From: Theobroma cacao
Lineage: Eukaryota; Streptophyta; Magnoliopsida; Malvales; Malvaceae
NCBI RefSeq assembly: GCF_000208745.1
Contig: NC_030851.1
Location: 36,105,442-36,169,441, forward strand
Direction of reading: 5' to 3'
DNA length: 64,000 nucleotides
The stretch's first letter is position 1; every line of letters begins with the position of its first letter. Under the pieces are notes generated by a model, which saw nothing but the letters and a program-made list of their open reading frames with translations, had not been told where the DNA came from and ran no database searches. The position numbers and the translations under genes are program-made. Below are positions 35,066 through 47,392 of this stretch, one piece after another.

Positions 35066-36069
35066 TGTCACAACCCAAATTTCAGGCCATGACTGGCGCA
35101 TGGGCCCAATGGACGTAGTCTACTAAGCCCAAGCAAGCCTACTATTTATCCTGCTCATTACTCCATCAAATATTGCTAAGTCACATTTTATAACTTAGGA
35201 TCAAAAATGGTGATGGACATTGCCAACTCGTACTGGCGCTACTCATTTAAAATATACATACATTATCTACATCATGTATTCTAATAATTTACATTAAGTT
35301 TGTATATACATATCAAAAGGAGACTCGATGTCCAGCAGAAAAACTCGACGAACATACAGCTACTGAATGTCGAGACACCTACCAATAGTCGAGTCTACAA
35401 AGGCACCTCGACCTAGTTACCAACTGCCTCGTAATCTGAAAACATGAAGTTGAAAACGGTGAGTATAAACTCAGTGAGTGAACAAGGAAGGGAACAAGCA
35501 ATTAATAAAGAAGAATTTGGAAATCGTGATGCACTTGTTTTGAAAACAATGCAATTTGGTATAATTTCTTTCCTAAACCCCCTTGTTTTGGACATTGATC
35601 AATGGACTCTTAGTATTGCAAAGACCTATGCTCAATCATGAAGATAAGGGAGTGGAGGAAATTATATCAGAACCTGAGCAAGGTAGCAACGTGACAGCAC
35701 ATTTCTCACTGTAGAAAAAGGCATTCTCGGTTTGTATATGGTTCGATTTTTCAAGCATATCTTCCACTACATGTGTTCAATTGACATGCTTGTTGGGTCA
35801 TTAGAAAGCTAATCGAAAGGTGGTCAAAATTACTGTCAAAATGATAGTACTGTACCACCACTAAAAATTTCTGACGGCAGCGAAAATCCATTTCTCTGCA
35901 GCCAATTCCTTGTTGCAATGAACACCAACTTGACAATACTTAGCAATTTTCAATGTTCAACATGCAAGATTCACATATGCAAAACCATATACCATACTCA
36001 TGAACTTTGATTTCATAAACATAGATGTATATATATAAATGCATAGATAAACATCAATATCAGTATAAT

Positions 36070-36190
36070 CACACCCGGCTCATGTACATCCCCCCACATC
36101 GTGCACATAGCCGGCGCCATCATGTGCATCCCCCCACATTGTGCACAATCAGTGCCATCGTGTACATCCCCCCACATCGTGCACACACAC
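36070..36190 (+). repeat. ~45-bp minisatellite (ACATCCCCCCACATCGTGCAC units)
   Basis: Three units carry TGTACATCCCCCCACAT.GTGCACA followed by AGCCGGCGCCATC or AATCAGTGCCATC. The array leads into a TATATA run and then the gap at 36242, so its true length is unknown. Confidence 0.75.
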
Positions 36191-36241
36191 GATTATAGTC
36201 ATCATACACAATGTCAATTATCATGCACAACATATATATAT

Positions 36242-36470
36242 NNNNNNNNNNNNNNNNNNNNNNNNNNNNNNNNNNNNNNNNNNNNNNNNNNNNNNNNNNN
36301 NNNNNNNNNNNNNNNNNNNNNNNNNNNNNNNNNNNNNNNNNNNNNNNNNNNNNNNNNNNNNNNNNNNNNNNNNNNNNNNNNNNNNNNNNNNNNNNNNNNN
36401 NNNNNNNNNNNNNNNNNNNNNNNNNNNNNNNNNNNNNNNNNNNNNNNNNNNNNNNNNNNNNNNNNNNNNN
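36242..36470. other. Assembly gap, 229 N
   Basis: The gap begins right after a short minisatellite and a TATATATAT run. Apparent open frames through it are artefacts. Confidence 0.98.
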
Positions 36471-37742
36471 GTTGGAACCTACCATCAAATTAACATCACC
36501 ATAATGTCAATTCATACTTGTAAACCCTAAAAGCTACCCCTTAGCTAGCTTTCAATTGCCATTTTAAATGGCTATCTATTCCCACTATCCTAGTCACAAT
36601 AGAGTCAATACACAATCTCAACAATAAACTCACAATTCAATCACTAAACATTATCAATACTTAAAACCCAATGCTAATTTACTACTCACCTTGATAGTTT
36701 AGTAACTTTGAATTTCTTTCCAACAATTCCCAAGCTATTATAGGGCTTTTTTTCTCTCTTTTTCTCTCTAAACACCTAGCTAATGAGAGAAAGTATGGAA
36801 ACAAAATTTTTCAAGGGTTTTAAAGAGAAAAAGTGGAAGAGCATAAGGGTTTATGAAAGGATGCACCAAAAGCATGAAAATTTAAGCTAATTTGAGAGAG
36901 GTTATAAAGCTTGATATCAAGCTTCCATGGAGGATGGAAGCAACGTGAAAAGGAGAAGAAGAAGAAGAAGGAGAAAAGCTGCTGGAAAAAATGTGAGAAG
37001 CTGCTGGAAGCAAGATGCTTATAGCCCAAGCTTATCCAATTCCTTTATAAATTACGAAAATGCCCTTTTGCAAGTTAACTTGTTTTTCTCCCATCCTTTG
37101 TGTAATCTTTTTATTCTTTTGACACTGGGACAAGGTCCACAATGATCTAAACTACTCGGGTTTACGAAAACTTAAAATTTTGACTCGAGATGCAAAATGA
37201 CCATTTTACCCTTTTTGTTTCCTTCCATTTTAACTTAGTCGTCCCATCACTCATTTAACTCCAATTTCCTTCTATTACCTTCTCCTACACATGTACAAAC
37301 AAGGTATGAAGTTTGTACTCCAACGCGGTGTCCCCATAATATTTAAAATATTTACTTGTCAGCGTTATCTTTACTTAATAAAGATACGCGGCCCCATTAA
37401 CGTCATTTTTTGTCAAAATTCTTTCATTCTTCTTCTCCCCAACTTAGATTGATCATGTACTCCTTCTTCATGAAAAATTTTGACACTAAATAAAATATTA
37501 ATATTTTAATATTATTTTATTTCAAAAATTTCCTTTTGCATCCTCTTGTCTCATTGGCACCCAATATACCTTATTATGCCTATTTAGATCTTAAAATATC
37601 ATAAAACTTTCTTCTGGGAGCTTATTAGAAGAAATAACGAAACTACCCCTAGCCTGTGTTATTACATCTATGCTTAATTATGAGCTTATAGGGGTTGAGG
37701 TCTCACAGATAAGTGACCATATAACTCAATCACATATAACTC

Positions 37743-38121
37743 ACAAATAAAGTGAGGGGGCCTATTTATAAGTTAATAACCCCTTATCTAGATAGAATTT
37801 ACAGGATGAAGATAATACTAAAGGATTAGAGGGATGGATTAAATCCTAACCTTAATCCAATCTATTTTACATCCAAATCTAAATTCTTATTCATAATTTC
37901 AATGACACTTTTATATATAAAACAAAATAATCAATTTTTGTTATGAATATTTTTGTGAATATCTATTTATATTATGTATATTTAGATTTGGATGTAAAAT
38001 AGATTGGATTAAGGTTAGGATTTAATCCATCCCTCTAATCCTTTAGTATTATCTTCATCTTGTAAATTCTATCTAGATAAGGGGTTATTAACTTATAAAT
38101 AGGCCCCCTCACTTTATTTGT
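37743..38121. repeat. Near-perfect inverted repeat formed by LTR fragments (141-bp arms)
   Basis: 37743-37883 is the reverse complement of 37981-38121 with one mismatch that I can see (CATCC against CATCT), with a 97-bp spacer. The right arm is the middle of the 5' LTR of the Copia element at 37939; the left arm is an inverted LTR piece outside the element. The 3' LTR (42841-43141) differs much more from both. Confidence 0.88.
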
Positions 38122-38589
38122 AAATACACACTTGAATAAGATTTTTTACTCTTCTAAATACTATCTCGCTTTTAAATACTTTTTCTTATATTTCTTTTAT
38201 AGTTGTTCTTTCAAATTATATTTCATAAAACGTTATTAACACGACTCTCTAATCTCTCAACTTTTGTTATTATTTGGTTTTATCATCTCCAAGCTTTAAA
38301 AAGATTTCAATTGTTGATCTTTAATTTTTGGTTATAGCAAATCAAGTAAGTGACCTGATATTTATTTGATATTTTTATTCCCTAAAAATCAACATTAATA
38401 TGAATTTTGCTATCATGTATTATATATTATATTTTTGTCCCTTGATTAGAAAGTGAATTTGTTATTATATGGCAACTAATAAAAAATCATGAATCTGTCC
38501 ATTCCCTAAAGTGAATGCAACATCATTTAACAATAATGGTAATGGATAAGAAAGAGGTCGCCATAATAATTTACATTAATCACTATTCT

Positions 38590-38765
38590 AATTCTAAGAA
38601 TAACTTTAACCACCAGAAGTTGATAAATAACTTTACCCACCGAAGTAAATGGATACCTTAACCCACTAACCCACCAAAAGTGGATAGCACATCAAAAGTG
38701 GATGGATACCTTTAACTCACCAGAAGTGGATGAGTACTTTTAACCGACTAGAAGTGGATGAAAGG
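38590..38765 (+). repeat. Degenerate short tandem repeats in the Copia gag region
   Basis: Units of ~30 bp carry CACCAGAAGTGGATG followed by AGTACTTTTAACC or GATACCTTTAACC. About six can be counted. They lie upstream of the conserved pol blocks. Confidence 0.6.
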
Positions 38766-39121
38766 CCATTGGTCATGTACCTGTATGTCTTAAATTTTAT
38801 CAAACATCATTAAAAGCTAAAACATATTGTGATGATTTTAACCATCGCCAAGTTAATATACTGTTGATTTTCTTGTCCACCTTGAAAAGGAAATTGATTA
38901 TATGATTGGTAATGAAAATATCCATTTTTTATTTTCTTGTCCACCTTGAAAGATGAATTGATAATTTGATTGGTAATGAAAATATCCAAGAATAAAATTT
39001 CTTAATAGTTTGTTGGTATATTTTAGTATAACTCTATTATAAAAATGCTTTTATATGTTCTCATTGTATTGAAATGATATGTTCTTATTATGAGTTTTAA
39101 TTTTATATTTAATGTTCTTTC

Positions 39122-42100
39122 ATGTTAACTTGTAAGTTTCGTACTATATACATATCCTTTTTTTTATTGAAGAAAAATATGAATATTTATCTTGTTGGAT
39201 CCAAGATTTATGATGTAAATAGATGTCTAGCAGACATTACTACAATACATACTATATTTAAAGATAAGAAATATTTTACCCACTTGATAATGGAAAAAAC
39301 CAATGTCAATACAATATTTAGTAGTACAAGATTAATTGAAGGCTCTGGAAGAGCCAATATTTTACTACCTAGAGGAACAAAGTTCATAATAGATGATGCA
39401 TTATTTTCGACTAATTAGTTTCAAAGAAATTTGTTAATTTTTAGAGATATTTATTTGAATGAATATCATATAGAGACAACAAATGAAAGAGATACTTAAT
39501 ACCTCTATATTACATTTATTATCTCGAGTAAGAAGTATATGTTGAAAAAAAATTACCTATTTTATTTTTTGGATTGTACTATACAAATATTAGAATGATT
39601 GGAACTCATGCTATAGTAAACTAGAAGTTTACTAATTATTTTAATGTTTGGCATGACGGGTTGAACCATCTCGGATCAACAATGATGCGAAAATTATTGA
39701 AAATTAATATGATCATTCATTGAAAAATTACAAAATTTTTCAATTTAATGAATTCTCATGTGCTGCTTACTCTGAAGGTAAATTAATTATAAGGTCATTA
39801 CTAGCTAAAATTGAGACTAAATCTCCTATATTTTTTAAATATATTCTAGGTGATACACATGGATTCATACATCCACCATGTAGACCATTTAGATATTTTA
39901 AAGTTTTAATTTACGCATTGACTATATGGTCACATATGTGCTTATTATCAATTTACAATTTGACATTTGCAACCATTCATTTACAAGTATATTTTCCTAA
40001 TTATGTAATCAAGACTATTTATCTTTATAATGTTGATGGATTTACATCTTAAGCTTTTAATGAATATTACATATTAGTTGGAATAACTATTGAACAACTT
40101 ATTGCTCATGTTCATACATAAAACAATCTAACCGAATCATTTATTAAACACTTTTAACTTATTGCAAGGTCATTGTTTATGAAATATAAACTCCCAATTT
40201 CTATTTAGAGGCATGCCATTTTGAATGCAGCAGCATTTATACGTATCAGTCCAATGAGTTATTATAAATTCCTCTTCATACAATTAGTTTTTGGTCAAAA
40301 ACTAAATATTTCTCATCTTAAAATTTTTGGATTTACAGTATATATTTTAATTGCTCCACCACCATGTACAAAGATGGGTCTTCAAAGGAGGTTAAGAATA
40401 TATGTTGGATATGAATCTTCATCTATAATTTAAAATCTAGAGCCCTTAACAAGAGATTTATTCAAGATAAGATTTGCCGATTGTCATTTTGCCGAAACAA
40501 TTTTTACAATATTAGAGTGAGAAAATAAGCAACTAGAAAGTGAAATATCTTGGAATGTATTATTATTATTTAGTTTTGGTCCTCACACAAATCAATATGA
40601 ACTTGAAGTTCAAAATATAATTCATTTGCAAAATATAGCAAATCAGTTATTAGATGTATTTACTGACTTAAAGAGAACAACTAAATATTGTATACCAGCT
40701 ATAAAAGCTCTTATTAGAATTGATGTCGATGTAAGACAAGGCACGTCAAAAGCGTAGAAGATCAGTCGATTCCAAAGATAAAATCCTCGAAAAAGAAAGA
40801 GAGCAAATATTCAACATAGTCAAAAAAAGGAAACATAAACTTTAGAAGAGACCCCTGACATAATTTCATAATAAAGTCAGATACCTGAAATTAGTGAAAA
40901 TGAAGATATCTCAATAAATTATGTCATGATGGGGAAAAGATGGGATCAGAATGAAATAATTGTCGATTATATTTTTGTATATAATATAGTGCTCAATACT
41001 ATGAAAGAAAATAAAGATCTTGAACTTACATCTATTGAAGAATGTAGATATAGAAATGATTGACCAATATGGAATAACGCAATCAAGGTGGAATTCACTT
41101 GCAGAACATGAAATTTTTGGACTTGTAATCCGCACACTAAATGGTGTAAAACTAATGGGATGTAAATGAGTATTTGTGTGAATATGAAATGAGAAAAATG
41201 AGATTATAAGATATAAATCACGGCTTGTTGCACAAGATTTTACACAAAGACTTGGTATTAAGTATGAAGAGATATATTCTCTATGATGGATGCAATTACA
41301 ATATTAAATAATCTAGCAATGAATGAAAAAAATTGAAATGCATCTAATGAATATAGGTACAGCATATTTATGCGGCTCAATTGCTAACAATATCCATATG
41401 AAAAATCCTTGAATGATTTAAGTTGCTTGAAGCACAAACTTTGAATTCTTGAAAAAAATTTATTCAATCAAATTAAATAAATTTTTATATGGATTAAAGC
41501 AATCTGGACACAAGTGGTATAATCGCTTTAGTGAATATTTGTTGAAATAAGGCTATAAAATTGATCTTGTATGCCCATTTATTTTTATAAAAAGATTTAG
41601 ATAAAAATTTGTAGTAATTGTTGTTTATGTTGATAACCTAAACATTATTGGAACTCTTGAAAAGTTATCAAAGCCATGAATTACTTAAAGAAAGAATTTG
41701 AGATGAAAGCTATTAGAAAAACAAAGTTTTGTTTGGGTTTTCAATTTGAACACTTAATATGGAATTTTTGTCTATCAATTTAATTATATAGCAAAAGTGT
41801 TATAACAATTTTATATGAACAAAGTACACCCATTGAGTTCACCAATGGTTGTAAGGTCACAAGATGTGAAAAAAGACCCTTTTTGACCTTGAGAGGATGA
41901 TGAAGAACTTCTTGGTCTTGAAGTATCATATTTTAGTGCAATTAAAGCACTAATGTATCTTGCTAATAATACACAACCTTATATGTCTTTTGTTGTAAAT
42001 TTATTAGCAAGATATAATTTTGCTCCGACTCGAGGATATTGGAATGAAATTAAATATATACTTCGATATCATAGAGGAACAATGGACATAGGCTTATATT

Positions 42101-42610
42101 ATTTAAATGCATTAAAATTAGATTTAATTGGTTATGCAAATGTAGGATATTTATCTAATCCACACAAAACTTGATCCCAAACAGGTTATTTATTCACATA
42201 TGAAAATACGACTATTTTATGACGTTTTATAAAATAAACTATAGTTTCCACTTCTTCTAAACCATACAAAAATTTTAGCAATTCAAGAGGCAAGTTATAA
42301 ATGTATCTAGTTAAGATATATAACTCAACATATTCAAAAAATGTGTGGCTTGTCAACTGAGAAGGAAATCCCAACAACGTTATGTGAGGACAATACCGCT
42401 TGTATAGCACAATTAAAAGAATGATATATTAAAGGGAATAGAATAAAACATATTTCGTAAAAATTCTTCACTTATAATCTTCAAGAAAAGGATGATATTA
42501 ATGTTCAATAAATTTGCTCAATTTTTAATCTAGCAAATTTATTCACCAAAGTTCTTACTACTGCAACATTTGAAAAGTTGGTACAAAATATCGGAATATG
42601 TTGTTTTAAA
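39122..42610 (+). pseudogene. Copia gag-pol of the 37939 element, heavily broken
   Basis: The longest clean pieces are 39122-39418 (protease-side, GSGRANILLPRGTKFIIDDALFS), 39720-40052 (integrase), 40221-40433 (integrase end) and 41953-42174 (MYLANNTQPYMSFVVNLLARY, RNase H linker). RNase H traces LCEDNTACIAQLKE and NLANLFTKVLTT lie near 42380 and 42530. Copia identity is clear from block order. Stops in every domain rule out function. Confidence 0.75.
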
Positions 42611-43229
42611 TATCTTAAATAATGCAGTCATCATGGAAAGTAAAATAAGTATTGTGCTCTTTTTTTTTATTAAGATTTTTCTCACTAGGTTTTTCTGGAT
42701 AACGTTTTTAATGAAGTAGTATTTCAAAAACATATTCTTGAAAAGAATTTTTTTTTTTTTCCTTACTCGAATTTTTTTCTCATGAGGTTTTTTTTTAGTA
42801 AGGTTTAACGAGACATTTTCTTAATATAATAGATATTCAAAAGAGAGCATTATGAATATTTCTATGAGTATCTATTTATATTATGTATATCTAAATTTGA
42901 ATGTAAAATAGATTAGATTAAGATTAAGATTTAATCCATTCATCTAATCTCTTAGTATTATCTTCATTTTGTAAACTCTATCTAGATAAGGGATTATTAA
43001 TCTATAAATACACCCACTCACTTCATTTGTAAATACATACTTTAATAAAATCTACTTACTCCTCTAAATATTTTCTTTCCTTTTAAATACTTTCCCTTAT
43101 ACTTCTTTTATAATTATTATTTCAAGTTATATTTCATAACAATTTTATATATAAAAAGAAATATTAGCAAATTATAAGTTTTTCTTAATACATTTCAAAA
43201 CAACAAAAAATAAATAAAAATTTTGAACA

Positions 43230-45060
43230 AATGAACGAGCTTTGATTAACGATGGATGTTGTTTGCATTGGGATGGGGATTTGGTAGTGGTTTGACTTAC
43301 CTGGTTTTGGGGCTTCTGAAGCCCATTATGACTTTTGGGAACTCGGGGAGGTGGTTTCTTGTTAGGGCTGACTATTCAAGCTTTTTGGCATGGGAAGGTT
43401 TTTGGATATGGGGAAGGGTTCTTTTGATGATGATCCTTTAGGGTTTGCTGATGAGCGTGGGAGATGTTAAGTGGGGCGAAGGGGTTTGGAGTGAGTGGAA
43501 AGTTGATGATTCAGGCTTTCTCGAATAGTAGGGTTTCTAGGAATCGGGGAGGGAGGTCATTTTGTAATGATCCATTGGGGTTTGTTGATGGGGGATGGGT
43601 GATGTGAAGTGGGGGTAAGGGGTTTGGAGTGAGTGAAATGGTTTGGAAGAGTGGAGATCTGGGGGGTTTGTTTGGTGGTGTCGGCATGGTTTTACGGCTG
43701 GTTTGGATTTCGAAGGGGGGTCCGGTTGATGGAGGTGTCAAAGAGTCTTCATGGAGTCATGTGGAGGGTCTCGGGATGTCTCGTTGAGGGATTGTCCTAG
43801 CGGTGACATGGCTGTTTTTTCTGCTCATGTCTCCCGGTCTTGGCTAATGCTGTTCAGGGTTGGTTTGCAACTGTTTGCGGATTGATTGGAGGTTTTTGAT
43901 GATGGTTTTTTGCACCGGTGGTCTCGTTGATTGATGGTGTTGCCTGCTGGATGATTTTGTATATCGGGTTGTGGCGTGTGGACAGTGTGAATCGTGGAGG
44001 ATTGACCAATGATCGCTTGGCCCTTGGAGTGAAGTGGCTCTTCTGCTTTTCTTGGTGTGGCTCCATTGTTCCTTTTTTTCTGGTTTTCCGTAATTGTGGT
44101 GCAATAATGATTCTTAGGGGTCATCTTTTCTCCTGCTTCAGTGAGTTTTTAAGGTTTTGGATGTCTTCTTGGGTTTGCCCGTTGGTTCAGTTGTGTCTTT
44201 GGCTGTTGGCTTTACTTTTGTTTTCTTCTGGAAATGCTTTGTCGCATGTTTTTGCTCGACCCTGATGCTCTGAATGGCCAAGTTCTGTTTCGGGTTCTGC
44301 TCCACAATCCTGTTGTGTTGATACGGTGGACATTACCTTTGCGATGTTTTCTTTTGTTTATTTTATAGGTGCAGGATTAAGTTTTTAGGGAGTCCTGCGT
44401 GCTGCCATTTCCTTGTTAAGCAGCATTGAGATTTTGTCAATGTACAGCTGCCATTCCTTTCATGCCAGACAAAGTCTTCCACCAACTAGGCAAAAGACTT
44501 GGTGGAAGAATCTTCACCAGAAGGGATGAAGCAGGGATGTTGGTTGATGTAGGTTCGTTCCAATGCCACATATTTTGGATGCGAAGCAACTAAGCTTCTG
44601 GAGGTGGACTACAAAGGGACAAGTTTTCTATTCAGTCAATGGTTGGGTCTCCTCAGAAGCTGTTTTCATCTCTGGTTTTTTGTCTTCTTGTCTTCTGAAT
44701 GGTGAGAGTTTCTGACGTGACCTGGGTTGTTGGGTACTTTAACTGTGAAGTACGAGCATTTAAGTGGTGGAACTGCGTTTGTTATTGGTGGTCTTCTAAA
44801 AGCTCGGGAGAGGGTTTTGTTTTGAGAGATGGCTGGATGCGTAATTTTGTGGTTTGTAAATTCTGAATTCTGCCTTATGTGTTTTCTTGTTCACATTATG
44901 ATCGTCTTCATGAGGTTAGGCTAGTTTCTTTCTTTTTGAAGGGTCTCTTGGTCAAACCAAGATAAGATAAGCCTCTGTCACAGTCTTTTGAAGTATAAAT
45001 GTTCTAATTCTTCTGAAGCTCAGGCTTAGTTGATGCCAACAATAGTCTTAAACCAAAAAA
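43230..45060 (+). other. GC-richer repeat-like stretch with an internal duplication; no gene called
   Basis: Composition differs from the flanks: rich in TGG and GGG on the + strand. A ~70-bp block at 43432-43505 (GATCCTTTAGGGTTTGCTGATG ... GGGGTTTGGAGTGAGTG) is repeated in diverged form at 43567-43640. Open frames occur on both strands (43511-43741, 43825-44124 on -; 43918-44265 on +), but none shows a motif or splice pattern. A LINE 5' region is possible but not shown. Confidence 0.35.
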
Positions 45061-47316
45061 TTTGAGACTATGGACGGCACGCTAACGCTGGTGCTAATAT
45101 ATCTGCCTTTCATAGGAAAAAATAGATGTGTTTATGGATAACATCTCTAAATGCTCCTCATTTTGTACCGAATAAAACAAAATCATTCACTTCACAGCAT
45201 AAGATATTTTTATTTAATAGTTAAAATAGTAGTAACAATAAGTGGCAGAAGAAACTTAGAAAATGAGAAAGAAAGGAGATTCGAAAATGCCCAACACCTC
45301 AAAAGACAAAAAGCACTCTACTTTCATTAACTTCATATTTCAGCCACCATGCTATAATTTTTTACAATTCAACATTCACATTGCACTAAATCTTAAAATG
45401 CAGTCATTTTGCTAATGAACTAGTCACAAAGTACTTTTGCTAAAGGGCAATGAGTGTTGACTATTGAAAAAGTACTGAGGTGTGTGGTGATTTTTAAAAT
45501 AGTTGAAGTTATGTGGAATGAATTATTTAAATTTAATTAATTAGTAAAAAATAACTAAAAATTATTAATTTTTAAAAGAAATTATATAAACATATCATAT
45601 TTTAACTTAACAGAGTTGTGAAATGTTTAATTTAATTAATGAAAACACAATTCGAGTATATAATGATGTATTTAAATATTTAATTTTAATTTTAGTATCA
45701 AATATATATGTAATTAAACAAAAAAATTTACATAATCTATATAAAATAAAGTAAATATTAGTAATTTGTCTTTGTCGGATGCTCAAAATTTATAGGTGAT
45801 AGTAATCTTTTTGTTCTTGTTCTATCATTTTTCTGTAAAGGTAGTATAATAGGGCATGTGAAAAAAGTGTGGCCGCTTGCACATAAAAAGCCAGTGGCAA
45901 GCACATCACAAGATGACCCCAACCATACTAGAAGGAATCATAATCCTTCATGGAGATTCATTTCGGTTCTCATACTGAAGACTCATCAACAAGTCCAGAT
46001 CAGTCAACATCGTTCATAAAGATCGAAGTTGCCTTCTTTGTATATATCTACTTCCACTAAATATCTACAGTCAATTTCATCTTATTAGAATCAAACCGAA
46101 GAAAAGAAAAAAACAAAACAAAACTAGATTGGTGACTTAAAATTCTTTATCTTCAGAAGCAAATGATTTGTTGGTAATTTAGAAAATGTTAGAGATAAAG
46201 CATGCATTGACTGAGCATGCATTAATGTTATCTTTTGTTTTATACTGGTTATTAAGTATATTATACCAGTTGACATGAGGTATCTTTGTGCATGTTCAAG
46301 TTAATAACACTTATCCTTATTGTAAACAAGTGTTAACCATACGCTGCTTGTATATATTTTGAGTTTGCTGACTAATGAAGTATCTTCCTCTCCATCTACT
46401 GCTCTGTTTTTCTTCTTTCTCTCCACACACAGTCAACACCACTGTTTTATCATTTTCTTTTCCTTTCATATCGGAAAATACAAGCCTCGATAAAACTGCT
46501 ATTTTTCGAGCATGGTGGTGGTTCTTATTCAGTCGATTTAATGCTCAGTTAGCGTGAGATTCCCTTTTTTTTTTTTATCCTTTTGCTTTTCTGTCAGTTT
46601 TCATGTTTTGTTTCTTCCTCGTCTGGGGATACTTTTCTTGCTGAAACATATGTGGCTATCAATTTTAGGTTGATGTGTTCTCTGTTTTTGCGCTTAAGGA
46701 AACTGTTGGCTCTTTTATGCTTACACGTTTCTTGTGTGTTACAATTAAGGAGCAAATATAAGGTGGATACATTGCAAAAATATGAGCCAACTCTAGGTGC
46801 TGATAAAGAGCCATCCATTCAACCTAGAACATCATATTTATTATAATGAAATAGTTCAATTTTGCTTCCAAACCCCAAGAAATATAATTTCAAGGAGTAA
46901 GTTTTAGTGCGAGTTCTACTGCTGCAACCTTAATAATGTAAGTGAAAAATAAAAGAACTACTTAGCTAACGAAAGATTGATTCAATCAATTAATTAATTT
47001 ATTAACTGAAATTTTAATTTTGAGTATCGATCATTTTTTATTAACATTATTTAATATATAAATCTTCAAGAAAATAAAGAGAGACAAGTGAAAAAAATAG
47101 TATACATATTTACACTTTATCCAAATTTTTTGACCTTACTTTTGTTTAATGCTTGACTTCAACTCAAGTGGTGCTCTGCTTTGATTCATAATGCTTTTTA
47201 TACTAAATAATTACAACCAAAGATTCTTCTTAAAGTCACAAGTAAATAGACACCTCCCTAAGCCAGACCGTGCGATTGCTTGACCTCGTTAACTTTATTC
47301 ATTTTCTATTTGTCTC
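45061..47316. other. Intergenic AT-rich stretch, no recognised gene
   Basis: 45500-45770 is very AT-rich. 46375-46557 and 46583-46846 on the + strand are short open frames with hydrophobic N-termini; the second ends YEPTLGADKEPSIQPRTSYLL. I do not recognise either and could not find a splice-joined gene. The right end includes the promoter side of the PLAC8 gene at 47393. Confidence 0.3.
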
Positions 47317-47324
47317 TATAAATA
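47317..47324 (+). promoter_or_regulatory. TATA box of the second PLAC8 gene
   Basis: TATAAATA lies 69 bp before the start codon, preceded by GTCTC. A transcript start near 47350 would give a ~40-nt leader. Confidence 0.55.
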
Positions 47325-47392
47325 TCATATCAGCATATGTGGCGAAGACAATTACCGACCTTTGAAGATTTTCTTGCTGCAAAGATTCAACA

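Larger units (their letters stand above)
35066..37665 (+). mobile_element. Gypsy (Del/Tekay-like) LTR, probably solo, with gap
   Basis: It starts TGTCACAACCC and ends near GTGTTATTACA. 37270-37600 is the reverse complement of, and clearly homologous to, 26130-26470 in the other solo LTR. I see no clear 5-bp duplication (flanks GATAA and TCTAT), so limits are tentative. It contains a minisatellite next to an assembly gap. The open frames near 36820-37145 are low-complexity Arg- or Phe-rich translations. Confidence 0.55.
37939..43141 (+). mobile_element. Complete but decayed Copia retrotransposon
   Basis: Perfect 5-bp duplication ATTTT (37934-37938 and 43142-43146). Termini are TGTTATGAA and TTCATAACA. 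The 5' LTR is about 37939-38230, the 3' LTR about 42841-43141. After the 5' LTR comes TTATTAACACGACTCTC, a likely primer-binding site. Internal traces: a repeat-bearing gag region, GAG-pre-integrase VWHDGLNHLGSTMM (39650), integrase KLIIRSLLAKIETKSP and HPPCRPFRYFKVLI (39780-39910), HLKIFGFTVYI and KMGLQRRLRIYVGYESSS (40310-40425), RT fragments (41160-41700) and RNase H (41940-42610). Many stops. Confidence 0.88.

Noticed and set aside
36101..36530. Several 97-130 codon frames on both strands
   Set aside because: All pass through the 229-N gap and are artefacts.
43825..44265. Possible gene on either strand near 44 kb
   Set aside because: Frames on both strands are equally long, show no motif and cannot be joined by convincing splice sites.
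46375..46846. Two hydrophobic-start frames, possible secreted peptide
   Set aside because: No conserved cysteine pattern, no cleavage-site context that I can defend, and no splice link between the two.
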